A DNA stretch of 43,739 nt from Deltaproteobacteria bacterium (lineage in GTDB: Bacteria > Myxococcota_A > Polyangia > HGW-17 > SLPX01): the NCBI GenBank assembly GCA_021162935.1, contig JAGGXR010000019.1, forward strand, positions 1 to 43,739, given 5' to 3'. A model generated the notes under the pieces. The model was not told where the DNA came from, made no database searches, and saw only the letters and a list, made by a program, of their open reading frames with translations. The position numbers and the translations under genes were made by a program. This document shows positions 18,140 to 27,018 of this stretch, piece by piece; the first letter of the stretch is position 1, and each line of letters starts with the position of its first letter.

Positions 18140-18964
18140 CTAGGGCCGCTCCGTTCCGTCCGTGGGCGTCGTGCCGTCCGTCGTGGCCGTCGTGTCCTTC
18201 GTGGGCGTCGTTCCGTCCGTGGGCGTCGTTCCGTCCGTCGCAGCGCCGTCGTCGTCCTGCTCGAATCGGTAGCCCATGCCATGAACCGTCACCAAGTAAC
18301 GGGGATGGGGCGGGTCCGGCTCGAGCTTGCGGCGCAGATTCCGCACGAAGTTGTCCACGGTCCGGGCCGTTCCCTCATAGTCGTAGCCCCAGACCTTCCG
18401 GAGCAGGTCCTCGCGGGTCAGCACCCGCCCCGGCCGTCTGACCAGTTCCGCAAGCAGGTCGAACTCACGCGGAGTCACGTGCAGGCTCCGCCCGGAGCGC
18501 GTCACGGACCGACGGTCCATGTCCATGACCACGTCCCCAAAGGATACGGACGGAATCAAACCTCCACGCGAGCCGTTCATCATTCGATTCCGACGCATGG
18601 CCGCGCCCACCCGAGCCAGGAGTTCTTCCAGGCTGAAGGGTTTGGGCACATAGTCGTCCGCGCCGAGTCTCAGCCCGCGGATGCGATCCTGCTCCCTGCC
18701 AAGGGCTGACAGGATGATCACCTGCGTGGCGAGTCCCTCGTCCCGGAGCGCCTCGAGGACGTCCAATCCGCTCAGCCCCGGCAGCATGAGATCCAGAATC
18801 ATCACGTCGGGCCGCATGGCCAGGACGCGCTCGAGGGCCTTGTCCCCATCCTGGGCCAGTTCCACTTCGTAGCCCTCGTACAGAAGATTTCGAACGAGCC
18901 CCCGGGCGAGGCCCACGTCGTCTTCAACCACCAAGATGATTTCTCTCTTGCCGTCCTGGCGCAC
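18140..18964 (-). CDS. OmpR/PhoB-type response regulator with DGTTPT-repeat tail
   Basis: 274 residues starting at GTG 18964, chosen because AGGAGG (18973-18978) lies eight bases upstream and the receiver begins right after. The receiver (about 8-125) has the acidic pocket Glu14-Asp15-Asp16, the phosphorylation site Asp58 in MILDLMLPG, Ser86 and Lys108 (VPKPF). A winged-helix domain follows (about 135-235, VTPREFDLLAELV and RTVDNFVRNLRRKLEPD). The last 35 or so residues are an unusual low-complexity tail of DGTTPT units encoded by a DNA repeat, absent from ordinary family members. No histidine kinase gene is next to it, so its partner is elsewhere. It starts 68 bases after the disulfide-repeat gene and may be co-transcribed with it. 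Confidence 0.9.
   Translation of the reverse strand: MRQDGKREIILVVEDDVGLARGLVRNLLYEGYEVELAQDGDKALERVLAMRPDVMILDLMLPGLSGLDVLEALRDEGLATQVIILSALGREQDRIRGLRLGADDYVPKPFSLEELLARVGAAMRRNRMMNGSRGGLIPSVSFGDVVMDMDRRSVTRSGRSLHVTPREFDLLAELVRRPGRVLTREDLLRKVWGYDYEGTARTVDNFVRNLRRKLEPDPPHPRYLVTVHGMGYRFEQDDDGAATDGTTPTDGTTPTKDTTATTDGTTPTDGTERP
18146..18243. repeat. Imperfect tandem repeat coding for DGTTPT tail
   Basis: Repeated units close to CCGTCCGTGGGCGTCGTT, about 18 bases each, with some shortened or altered copies, make up the 3' end of the response regulator gene. They encode Asp-Gly-Thr-Thr-Pro-Thr units. Slippage here would alter only the tail, in frame. Confidence 0.75.
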
Positions 18965-19032
18965 GCCTCCAACCTCCTCGCCGCGGCAGGCATCATCTAT
19001 GGGCTCGCGCCGCCGCTGCCGCCCGGCACGCT

Positions 19033-22000
19033 TTATCTCTGGCCCCGCCGTCTCCTGCCGAAGCTGAACATGGCCAGCCCCGCCAGGATCAAGAGCCAAC
19101 TTGGCAGGCCTCCCGACGGCCCGCCACCGCCTGCCTCGGTGCGACAACCACATCCACTGTCGGCTGCCGTCCGGCTGCCGTTGTCCATGCAGGTGTCCGA
19201 GCAGCCGTCGTCGTCGGTCTGGTTGCCGTCGTCGCACTCCTCGTGACCCGCCCACACGACCCCGTCTCCACAGGATGCCGCCACACAGTTCGAAAGGCAA
19301 CCATCCGTATCGTCGCTGTTTCCGTCGTCACAATCCTCGTGGCCCGCCCAGACGAATCCGTCCCCGCAGGTGGCCACCCGGCAGGTCGCAAGACAATCGT
19401 CCGTGTCGTCGCCGTTACCATCGTCGCATTCTTCTCCCTGCTGCACGATCCCGTCGCCGCAGGTGCCCATGCTGCATGAGTTCGAGCATCCGTCGCCATC
19501 GGTTTGGTTGCCGTCATCGCAGTCCTCGTGGCCCGCCCAGACGAATCCGTCCCCGCAGGTGGCCCCCCGACAGGTCGTAAGACAGTCGTCCGTGTCGTCG
19601 CCGTTGCCATCGTCGCACTCCTCGTGCCCAGCCCACACGACGCCGTCGCCGCAGGTCGCCGCCCGGCAGGTGGCAAGACAGTCATCCGTATCGTCGCTAT
19701 TTCCGTCATCGCAGTCCTCGTGCCCGACCCACCGGAACCCGTCCCCGCAGGAGGCATGCACGCAGGTGTTCAGACAATCGTCCGTGTTCGAAGCGTTCCC
19801 GTCATCACAGGCCTCACCCTGCTGCACCTCACCATCTCCGCAGGTGGACAGCCGACAGGCGTTCGTGCAGTCGTCCGTATCCACCTGGTTCCCGTCGTCG
19901 CAGCCTTCGGCCGTATCCACGACCCCGTCGCCGCAATGGGCACGACGGCAATTGGTTCGACAGGCATTCGGCAGGCTATCCGAATTCGCCGTCCCATCGT
20001 CGCATTCTTCACCCTGCTGCACCACACCATCACCGCATCGAGGAAGGGTGCAGGCATTCGAGCACCCGTCCGTATCCACCTGATTCCCGTCGTCACAGTC
20101 CTCGTGGCCCGCCCACACGAAACCATCCCCGCAGGTGGCCGCCACGCATGTGGACAAACAGGCGTCCGTATCGTCGCTGTTTGCGTCGTCACAGTCCTCG
20201 TGCCCCATATCCAGGTGACCATCACCGCACCGTGGCCCAGATCCGGAACAATCAACGGCGCAATGGCCGTAGGTGCCGTTGGCCACACCATCGTCGCAGG
20301 CCTCGCCCTGATCCAGGACGCCGTCGCCGCAAAAGGAGGAAGCACGATACTCGTATGCCCCCATGTCATACTCGGAGCCATTGATCCCGTCGCCGTCCAA
20401 GGGTCTGGTCGTTCCCTCCATGTCATGGTCGGGCGCTCCCTGCGCGGTTCCCGCGTCGATACAGACACTCGAGGACTGGAGGTGGTAGTCGGATGACGAC
20501 ACGAACTGCGGATTCGCCGAAATGCAGCCGGTCCCCGACGATGCGTAGCTATAGTCAGCCGTCGAGTTGCCCCACACGTTCGAGTAGGTCGTGGTGATCT
20601 GACCGTAGTAGGCACGGATGCCGTACGCATTGTTCACCACGATGCAGTTTGCCACCGACACCCGAGACGCGGAATTGTACGTGTAGACTCCACGACTGTT
20701 GCTCGACACCGTCGAGTTGACGATCCGACTACCCTGGGAGTTGGTCGAGGTAACGTAGAAGGCGGTCTTGCCGGGATTTTCGTGCAAAAGGGCGTTCGTG
20801 ATGTCGGTCCTGGCCGTTCCTTCGACAGCAACTGCCGAATCACCGGTCCCATGCACGTCCAGGCCATCCACGACCAACACTCCCTGTTGGACGAGCAGGC
20901 CATTGCTCGACGTATCCGAGATGGCCAAGTGGCTGGCCGCGGTCTGACCGTCTGCGCCGTACACGAAACCGCGCACCGCGTGGCGCACCGCAATCCACGA
21001 AATCTGCGACGATTCCGACCCGGTAAGCATGTGGATACCGTACCAATACCCCGTGGCGTTGGCATCGGCCCGAAACACCACGGGCGAGCCCGGCGTGCCT
21101 GCCGTGATGAGGGTGCCCTTGACGATCAACTCGGGTCGGGCCGTATCCACGTTGGCCGCCATGATGTCCGAACTCGTGAAGCCGAGTTCCACCCCGGCGT
21201 CGATAGTCAGGTTCACACCCGGTGCCACGGTCAGGTCTCCCTCGATCCGATAGGGGCTGTGCGCCGCTGTCATGTGGGTGTCGACCCACAGGACACCGTA
21301 CCAGCCCGGCGTTTCATCACCGTCGTAGGGCAGTGGGCCCAAATCGCCGTTCACATCCGATGCGAATCGAGACGGGGACCGCGACGTGAGGCGACGATTC
21401 GAAACCGACACGTACAGTGGATTCGAAGACAAACAACCGGCCCCCGACGACGCGTAGCTGTAGTTGGCCGTCGAGTTCCCCCACACGTTCGAATAGGTCG
21501 TGGTGATTTGACCATAATAGGCGCGAATTCCATACGCATTATTCGTCACGTTCGAATTTTTGACGGCCACCCTGGCGGACGAATTGTACGTGTAGACTCC
21601 GCGACCGTTCCGGTCGATGGTGCAGCCATCCACGAGGGTCCCGGTCGCATCCGTCGAGGTCACGTACAGGGCAGTCACACCGAGATTGTCCACGATGAGA
21701 CAGCGGGTCAAGTCCGCCCGGCCAGTCCCTGAAATTTCAATGGCCGAGGACGAACAGTCCGTAGCCGTCACGCCGTCCAGGGTCGCGTGGCCCTTGGTCA
21801 CGTAGATGCACGAAGACGAGGTCGTCTGGACCAACACGTCGGACATGGATAGGACCGTTCCATCTGCAAGACTTGCCACGCCGTGGACGGCATGCTCGAT
21901 CACCGCGTGATCGATGGAGGCAGTGGTGGCGCTGTCCGTCACCACGATACCGTACCAGGTGCCCTTACTCTGACCACTGTGCGCCTCGAACTGCACGGGC

Positions 22001-22314
22001 GCGGTCTCGGTTCCCGCCACGTCCAGGGTGCCGTTGACCGTCAACTCCACGCGATTCGTGTCCAGGCCGGTCCCCATGGCATCGCTCGATTCGAGCTGGA
22101 CCACCACGCCCGCCTCGATCCGCAAAAATGCGCCCGAAGGCACGATGATGTCGCCCTGCACGATGTATGGGCTGCCCGCCGTGGTCCAGGTCTGATTGAT
22201 CACGTTCCCACCCGGTACGGTCGTGTCCGCCCTGGCCCGAGACCCGACTCCCAACGCCAGCAACGAACATCCCAATACGGCCAATCCATGCCCAGTCCAT
22301 CCCATGTATCCCAT
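19033..22314 (-). CDS. Giant beta-helix / disulfide-repeat surface protein with MYXO-CTERM
   Basis: 1093 residues from ATG 22314, with AAAGGAG seven bases upstream. A signal peptide ends SRARA. Two homologous beta-helix halves of about 300 residues follow (about 33-345 and 355-680); both carry GVYTYNS and [20 protein letters not shown], so the protein arose by internal duplication. Next come 12 tandem Cys-rich repeats of the form CGDG...GE.CDDGN...D.C...C (the myxobacterial disulfide repeat, DUF4215-like). The end [12 protein letters not shown], a hydrophobic helix and FGRRRRGQR form a MYXO-CTERM anchor. Such proteins are displayed on the cell surface; adhesion or carbohydrate interaction is likely but unproven. 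The repeats may serve as a rigid stalk holding the helices away from the membrane. Confidence 0.9.
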   Translation of the reverse strand: MGYMGWTGHGLAVLGCSLLALGVGSRARADTTVPGGNVINQTWTTAGSPYIVQGDIIVPSGAFLRIEAGVVVQLESSDAMGTGLDTNRVELTVNGTLDVAGTETAPVQFEAHSGQSKGTWYGIVVTDSATTASIDHAVIEHAVHGVASLADGTVLSMSDVLVQTTSSSCIYVTKGHATLDGVTATDCSSSAIEISGTGRADLTRCLIVDNLGVTALYVTSTDATGTLVDGCTIDRNGRGVYTYNSSARVAVKNSNVTNNAYGIRAYYGQITTTYSNVWGNSTANYSYASSGAGCLSSNPLYVSVSNRRLTSRSPSRFASDVNGDLGPLPYDGDETPGWYGVLWVDTHMTAAHSPYRIEGDLTVAPGVNLTIDAGVELGFTSSDIMAANVDTARPELIVKGTLITAGTPGSPVVFRADANATGYWYGIHMLTGSESSQISWIAVRHAVRGFVYGADGQTAASHLAISDTSSNGLLVQQGVLVVDGLDVHGTGDSAVAVEGTARTDITNALLHENPGKTAFYVTSTNSQGSRIVNSTVSSNSRGVYTYNSASRVSVANCIVVNNAYGIRAYYGQITTTYSNVWGNSTADYSYASSGTGCISANPQFVSSSDYHLQSSSVCIDAGTAQGAPDHDMEGTTRPLDGDGINGSEYDMGAYEYRASSFCGDGVLDQGEACDDGVANGTYGHCAVDCSGSGPRCGDGHLDMGHEDCDDANSDDTDACLSTCVAATCGDGFVWAGHEDCDDGNQVDTDGCSNACTLPRCGDGVVQQGEECDDGTANSDSLPNACRTNCRRAHCGDGVVDTAEGCDDGNQVDTDDCTNACRLSTCGDGEVQQGEACDDGNASNTDDCLNTCVHASCGDGFRWVGHEDCDDGNSDDTDDCLATCRAATCGDGVVWAGHEECDDGNGDDTDDCLTTCRGATCGDGFVWAGHEDCDDGNQTDGDGCSNSCSMGTCGDGIVQQGEECDDGNGDDTDDCLATCRVATCGDGFVWAGHEDCDDGNSDDTDGCLSNCVAASCGDGVVWAGHEECDDGNQTDDDGCSDTCMDNGSRTAADSGCGCRTEAGGGGPSGGLPSWLLILAGLAMFSFGRRRRGQR

Positions 22315-22410
22315 CGTTGCACTCCTTTCGACTCAATCCATGCTGCCAACGAAGTCGATCGTCGACAACACCAATCATACTGCACGCGCGTCGAGGTCTT
22401 CCCAAAATCG

Positions 22411-22476
22411 CAGGGCCATTGCAACGGACCCCCTGCCCCCAAATGGACCGATTCACAGGACCGTTGCATGGCCCTG
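22411..22476. repeat. Long inverted repeat in divergent promoter region
   Basis: CAGGGCCATTGCAACGG (22411-22427) is matched by the inverted copy CCGTTGCATGGCCCTG (22461-22476). The arms are identical apart from one extra T, and pairing continues for a few more bases past one mismatch. The 33-base loop has no gene. The element sits between two divergent genes and its right arm overlaps the candidate -35 box at 22464, so a repressor operator or cruciform is plausible. Confidence 0.7.
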
Positions 22477-22492
22477 TCGCCTGGTCTATATT
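22464..22492 (+). promoter_or_regulatory. Candidate promoter giving a leaderless mRNA
   Basis: TTGCAT (22464-22469) and TATATT (22487-22492, five of six matches) are 17 bases apart. Transcription would begin at about 22499-22500, exactly at the ATG of the next gene, which has no ribosome-binding site. The coincidence suggests a leaderless transcript. Confidence 0.45.
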
Positions 22493-22499
22493 TCTTGGC

Positions 22500-23528
22500 A
22501 TGACTTCCCTCGGCAACCGACAGGAGCACGAATCAACGCGCCGTCGACGACCAGGCCCGCGCGCCCGCCTGGGCCTACACCTCGCGCTTGCGGCCACCGG
22601 CGTCGTCACGCTCGGCCCCGGCCCCCTGTCGCCCACGGCAGCCGCCCTCCCCAGAATCAAAGACGACGACGTCCAGGCCACAAACGCGGCGGTCTCGCGG
22701 CACCACATGCGACGAACCCCCAGACTCAGTCGCAAAATCGAATCCATTTACCGGGTCCACCGATTGAAGAACGGCACCATCAAGTTCTCGCATCCTGGAT
22801 TCGACGCCTACGTGCGCCAGGACGGCAGCGTTCGCTTTTCCGGCCACTCGGTCCACTGGCTCGACCTCGGCTTCACCTTCGACCTGACCGATGCCCTCAT
22901 GCGAGCCAAAGGCCAAGCCCCCTACGTCGCAGACAAAATCACGTTCATGAAGGACACGAGACCCTGGCGGCTGGGCCTGCGCCATGCCTGGTTCTTGCGT
23001 CGCGCCAGAGCCTTCATCGAAGGGCTACCCCAGCGCCTCCGACGCGTCTGGTACGACCAAAAAACGACGGTTCGGCACAAAAAGCAGGCTCTCTTCGACC
23101 TGTGGGACGAATGCCTCGACCGAGACGGTACGAACCTGGCGGACATGGCGCAGATCGCCCGCCGCATCATCGTCTCGTTCATCCGTCGGCATCTGCCCAA
23201 AAACTCGGCGAACGCCTACCGGTCCATGGAACTCTCCCTGCTCAATCGCCACAGGAACAGTAAACCGGTCTTTTCGCCCTACGAGCATCGTTCGGTCCTG
23301 CGCAAATCGCGAAGCTACCGATCCCGGGCCGACGCAATCGGCCATGGGGATCCAAATCGTCCCGATCATGCAACCCGAACGCCAGGCACGCCTGCTGGAA
23401 CAGCAGGGCTCTCCGCCTCGTCAGCGGCTCGTACGAATCCCGACCTGCCCGCCTCCAAGGGCATCGACATGAGAGTTCCCGTTCCACGGTCCACACCGAG
23501 ACCGCGCCCGAGACCATCGAACCAGTAG
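22500..23528 (+). CDS. Unrecognised exported protein, 342 aa
   Basis: The frame is open from 22317, but ATG 22500 is the best start because an export signal follows (Arg-rich stretch, then LGLHLALAATGVV, ending SPTAAA), even though no ribosome-binding site is visible. The core (about 80-260) is well composed, with GTIKFSHPGFDAYVRQDGSV, LDLGFTFDLTDALMR, LFDLWDECLDRDGTN and IVSFIRRHLPKNSANAY. Similar architectures occur in uncharacterised myxobacterial proteins as far as I recall; I cannot name a function. The C-terminal 70 residues are Pro/Arg/Thr-rich and probably disordered. It is divergent from the disulfide-repeat gene and followed after 72 bases by the propeller lipoprotein gene. Confidence 0.7.
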   Translation: MTSLGNRQEHESTRRRRPGPRARLGLHLALAATGVVTLGPGPLSPTAAALPRIKDDDVQATNAAVSRHHMRRTPRLSRKIESIYRVHRLKNGTIKFSHPGFDAYVRQDGSVRFSGHSVHWLDLGFTFDLTDALMRAKGQAPYVADKITFMKDTRPWRLGLRHAWFLRRARAFIEGLPQRLRRVWYDQKTTVRHKKQALFDLWDECLDRDGTNLADMAQIARRIIVSFIRRHLPKNSANAYRSMELSLLNRHRNSKPVFSPYEHRSVLRKSRSYRSRADAIGHGDPNRPDHATRTPGTPAGTAGLSASSAARTNPDLPASKGIDMRVPVPRSTPRPRPRPSNQ

Positions 23529-23600
23529 ACCGAAACCCAACGCACAAGGATAAACAACGACGGACATCAACGTCCGACAGACCAGGAGGACAGCGAACCC

Positions 23601-25214
23601 ATGGCACCCAGCCCAACGAGGACACAAGACGAATCCACCCAGCAACACCTCCCGAGGCAGCGACGCCTCCCGATGCATCGGCCGGCCGTCACCCGAATCC
23701 CACTCTCCAGGCGCGTCATCGCCTCGTTCGCCGTTGTCGCTTGCGCCGCGGGCACTGTGACCGTCATCACGACCTCGGGCTGCGACCAGAACGGTGCTCC
23801 CGTCCCGGAATGGGTCCCCCGCCCCGTGGACCACATTCCCTATCCGCAGCACCCGTTCCTGTCCCCGAACGGAACGAACAACATGCACGACGATGCATAC
23901 ATGAGCGACACATACGAGGTGTCCGGTCCGCTCCCCGACGGCGCCGAGGTGACCCTCAAAAAGTTTGCGGACAACATCAACACCTGCGTGACCATCACCT
24001 TCGACCGACAGGGACGCATGCTGACCACCAACGTCTCCATCCTCGACGTCTCCCTGCTCCTCCTGGACCCGGAGACCCTCGACGTGCTGGCGACCTATCC
24101 CCTACCGCCCAGGGATCCGAGCGACCCGCTCTTTCCCTACAACGACACGTCCGGCGCCACCTACTTCGTCATGGACAACCTGGATCGGGTCATCCTGACC
24201 GACTCGAACAACGCCATCCAGGTCGTGGCCTACTCGGACGACAAGAACGCCTTCGAATTGGTCCAGCGTTACGACCTGTCCGACGTGGTCGTGCCCATGG
24301 ATGCGCCGGCGCGCGACCACGTACAGATGGCCATCCCGGACTGGAAGGGCCAGTATTTGTGGTTCACCACCCGCTACGGCGTGGTGGGCACGCTGTGCAT
24401 CGCGTCGGGCAACGTACAGAGCACCGTTTTGGCCGGCGAAGAAATCGAAAACTCTTTCGCCGTGGCCGAAGACGGTGCCTACATCCTCACCGACCATGCC
24501 ATGTACCGATTCGAGGTGAACGGCGACGGCGCCCCGGTCCAAGTATGGGCCCATCCCTACGACCGAGGCAGCCACGTCAAGCCGTCAAACTTCAACCAGG
24601 GTTCGGGTACCACGCCCCAGATTTTTGGTGACCTCGTGGCCATATCCAACAACGCAGACCCGCGCATGGACATCCTGTTCCTGAAACGATCCACCGGCGA
24701 AACCGTCTCTTCCATCCCGGTGTTCGACGACGGCCGTAGCACCACGGAAAACGCCCTGCCAGGCCTGGTACGAGAGGGACCAAACGGCAAGGAATACTCA
24801 GTCATCGTGGATAACAACTACGGCATCGAACGGAACAAACTCCTGACCACCGAGGGCTGCTGGACGGACCACGCCGGCACCCTCGTCCGCATCGACCTCG
24901 TGCCGGACGCTCGGGGCGACTACCATGCCACGCAGGTCTGGCGCAGCCCGGAAAAGTCATCCCAGCTCCTGCCAAAAATCTCCCTGACCGACGGCATCCT
25001 GTACGTCTACACGTACAAGTGGCTGACAGACGAAGAAACATACGATTGGTATCTGACCGGCATCGACTTCTTCACGGGCAAAACTCTGTTCAGCATCCCA
25101 ACGGGCAAAGGCCTCGACTACACGAACTTCGGCCAGCCTCTCATCCTGGGCCCAGACGGCCACACCGCCTACCTGGGCACCATGGCCGGATTGGTCCGCG
25201 TCCGCAATCCATAG
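23601..25214 (+). CDS. Beta-propeller-like lipoprotein, 537 aa
   Basis: ATG 23601 has AGGAGG 11 bases upstream; an internal Met at residue 25 is an alternative. A hydrophobic segment leads to the lipobox-like ITTSGC, so lipid attachment is likely. The body is rich in repeated beta strands of the kind seen in propellers (YILTDHAMYRFEVNGDG, AYLGTMAGLVRVRNP), with a strand-turn pattern like WD or PQQ-type sheets but no strict repeat motif. No catalytic residues are evident, so a binding or scaffolding role outside the cytoplasm is more likely than catalysis. It follows the unknown exported protein by 72 bases, and its 3' end faces the C39 peptidase gene. Confidence 0.75.
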   Translation: MAPSPTRTQDESTQQHLPRQRRLPMHRPAVTRIPLSRRVIASFAVVACAAGTVTVITTSGCDQNGAPVPEWVPRPVDHIPYPQHPFLSPNGTNNMHDDAYMSDTYEVSGPLPDGAEVTLKKFADNINTCVTITFDRQGRMLTTNVSILDVSLLLLDPETLDVLATYPLPPRDPSDPLFPYNDTSGATYFVMDNLDRVILTDSNNAIQVVAYSDDKNAFELVQRYDLSDVVVPMDAPARDHVQMAIPDWKGQYLWFTTRYGVVGTLCIASGNVQSTVLAGEEIENSFAVAEDGAYILTDHAMYRFEVNGDGAPVQVWAHPYDRGSHVKPSNFNQGSGTTPQIFGDLVAISNNADPRMDILFLKRSTGETVSSIPVFDDGRSTTENALPGLVREGPNGKEYSVIVDNNYGIERNKLLTTEGCWTDHAGTLVRIDLVPDARGDYHATQVWRSPEKSSQLLPKISLTDGILYVYTYKWLTDEETYDWYLTGIDFFTGKTLFSIPTGKGLDYTNFGQPLILGPDGHTAYLGTMAGLVRVRNP

Positions 25215-25276
25215 CCGCAATCCACGGCATCGATTCGGTTCACGCCCCACAAATTCTCAGGTTCTCGATGATTCGC

Positions 25277-25366
25277 GTTCACGATTCTGGACGAGTCGGT
25301 CTCACTGCCCCGACATTTCGAGTTCACGATTTCGGGCAAATCCGTCTCACTGCCCCGATGATTCTT
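25277..25366. repeat. Two-copy 45-bp tandem repeat
   Basis: Two adjacent 45-base units begin GTTCACGATT at 25277 and 25322 and share GTCTCACTGCCCCGA near their ends; the middle has diverged. The repeat fills the gap between the convergent propeller and peptidase genes and touches the peptidase stop codon. Confidence 0.75.
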
Positions 25367-26645
25367 ATCCAGTCTTCTGGGCGTCACGGCCGGACCTGCG
25401 CTGTGCTCTACGCCGCCTCGACCGGAAAAAGACCGCCAGAACGAACAGCACGAACATCGTCTGCGGCCCCCCTCCAGTCCCGGTGGACCGGCAGTCACAA
25501 CCGCCCGAACTCCTGGCCCCAGACCCTGCATCTCCCGTCGTGGAGCCATCCTGTCCCGATCCACCCGAATCCTGGTCACCAGCCCCGTCCCGGTCCAGAC
25601 CTGCATCGGCATTCAGATTTCCATCTGCGGTAACGCCCCCGTCCGGGCCCCCGGAGGAAACCGGACTGAGGCGGACGGCATCGAATCGGACCGGGATGCG
25701 CTGAGACACCGGCTCACCGGTGTTGTCGTTCAATGCCACGTACTGGTCCGAACCGGATGCAAAGGTGAACTGGCCCAGGGACACCCACCCGCTACCTGAC
25801 GCCTGATCCACGATCACCTGGTCCGATCCGCCATTGTGGACGACCACGAAAGGCGCATGCACCGAACTATTCGACTCATCGGGTAGGTAGACCTCCACGT
25901 CGTAGTCCTGGGCGTCGATCACATCGAAGCGCCATTGCGCCCAGCAGTCGTGGTCGGCTGCATCGATGGCGTACGTGTAATAGTGATGCCCGTCATAGCC
26001 ACTCGCTTCGTCCCACCAATAGGAACCATGGCGCAAGAAACACGGATCCTGATCGTCGATGATCGTGGGGCCGTCCGCGGTGAGCACCTGCTCGCAGGTC
26101 ATTGCCGCGGTTCCGTTGTACAGACGGGTCTCCTCGATCGTGTACCCACCTGCGCTTATCGTGTGGTAATCCCAGTATGGATCATTGATCTGATACTCTC
26201 CATTTTCGTTGCCCACGATCACCACGAAGTGCATGGAGGTGGAACCATTGCTGACCCAGGTAATGACAGGATATCCTGCAGCCAGTTCTCCATCGATATC
26301 GTCCGCCGTACCAGTACGGTCAAACGAAACCCCTTGCGGCATACAGGCATTCTGCCAATAGATCAGGCATCCGTTTGCATAGCCTGCGTTGTTCGTCAAA
26401 CAATCGTTGAGCTGGCCTGGATCCCGAGTGCCCCCGTAGTAGGTGTAGAGCATGGACGAGGACGTCACCGCACAACCCGCCCGACACATGGTCGTGTTGC
26501 AGGTCCCCAGGGTATCGTCTCCCCATGCTGGATCGCACTGCTTGTAGATCGGAACGTTGAGCAGCACGGCGTCTGCCGGCGACGCGGCCAGCATGCTCCC
26601 CAATGCAACGAGCAACGTCGCAACGACCTGGCCCAACTTCGTCAT
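25365..26645 (-). CDS. C39-like cysteine peptidase with golvesin domain and MYXO-CTERM
   Basis: 426 residues from ATG 26645, with GAGGGAGGG seven bases upstream, directly before a good signal peptide ending SPADA. The same ribosome-binding site and start occur again 51 bases upstream in frame (see repeat entry). The peptidase domain (about 27-190) has a papain-like triad: Cys58 in RAGCAVTSSSM, His139 in STSMHFVVIVG and Asp155 in INDPYWD. A golvesin C-terminal-like domain (about 192-327, CWAQWRFDV and FDAVRLSP) probably binds carbohydrate or mucin-like ligands. An Asp/Gly linker precedes GCDCRS, a hydrophobic helix and RSRRRRAQRR, the surface anchor. Likely a surface peptidase; the substrate is unknown. 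Confidence 0.87.
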   Translation of the reverse strand: MTKLGQVVATLLVALGSMLAASPADAVLLNVPIYKQCDPAWGDDTLGTCNTTMCRAGCAVTSSSMLYTYYGGTRDPGQLNDCLTNNAGYANGCLIYWQNACMPQGVSFDRTGTADDIDGELAAGYPVITWVSNGSTSMHFVVIVGNENGEYQINDPYWDYHTISAGGYTIEETRLYNGTAAMTCEQVLTADGPTIIDDQDPCFLRHGSYWWDEASGYDGHHYYTYAIDAADHDCWAQWRFDVIDAQDYDVEVYLPDESNSSVHAPFVVVHNGGSDQVIVDQASGSGWVSLGQFTFASGSDQYVALNDNTGEPVSQRIPVRFDAVRLSPVSSGGPDGGVTADGNLNADAGLDRDGAGDQDSGGSGQDGSTTGDAGSGARSSGGCDCRSTGTGGGPQTMFVLFVLAVFFRSRRRRAQRRSGRDAQKTG

Positions 26646-26764
26646 CGATACACCCTCCCTCATCTCATCGTTCGTCGTCCTCACACCCTTCGTCATCGAT
26701 ACACCCTCCCTCATCTCATCGTTCGTCGTCCTCACACCCTTCGTCATCGACACACCGTTCGTCG
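26641..26764. repeat. 51-bp tandem repeat duplicating RBS and start codon
   Basis: A 51-base unit (17 codons) is present in two full copies plus a partial third. Each full copy carries GAGGGAGGG (26653-26661, 26704-26712) seven bases before an in-frame ATG (26645, 26696). The third ATG (26747) has lost its ribosome-binding site. In-frame translation of one unit gives GVRTTNDEMREGVSMTK. Confidence 0.85.
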
Positions 26765-26782
26765 TCCTCACCAATCGATGCA

Positions 26783-27010
26783 TCAGCCAGGATCCCTTCT
26801 CCCTGTCCAATCATCACTCCTATCCGAATACATGATAGCCCACGCATCGAGCATGAGAAAAGCAATCCCGCCATGGAACTCAAGAACCACCATGGAGCCG
26901 CTGCGCTGCATGCTCTCGGGCACCCTCGCCTGCAGGCACTCACGGACCAGATTCAGATTATGCCTTGGATCGTCCGCTCTGCCGACCAACTCGTGCAGTA
27001 CGTCCTTCAT
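26783..27010 (-). pseudogene. Truncated AbiEii-type nucleotidyltransferase toxin
   Basis: This 75-residue frame starts at ATG 27010, eight bases after the AbiEi stop, exactly where the toxin gene of an AbiE operon sits. Its first 50 or so residues match the toxin N-terminus in pattern (MKDVLHELVGRADDP, NLVRECLQARVPESM, VVLEFHGG). The expected continuation (GGTAL with a following DxD-type catalytic motif such as SEDLDF) is missing: after FHGGIAF the sequence becomes unrelated and stops. I see no continuation in the other frames. It is read as a decayed or recombined toxin without nucleotidyltransferase activity. The break lies about 40 bases upstream of the C39 gene's repeat region. Confidence 0.65.
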
Positions 27011-27018
27011 CGCGTTTC

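Noticed and set aside
19100-20500. Overlapping plus-strand open frames opposite the disulfide repeats
   Set aside because: Repetition of the real minus-strand gene creates repetitive open frames on the other strand; none has independent support.
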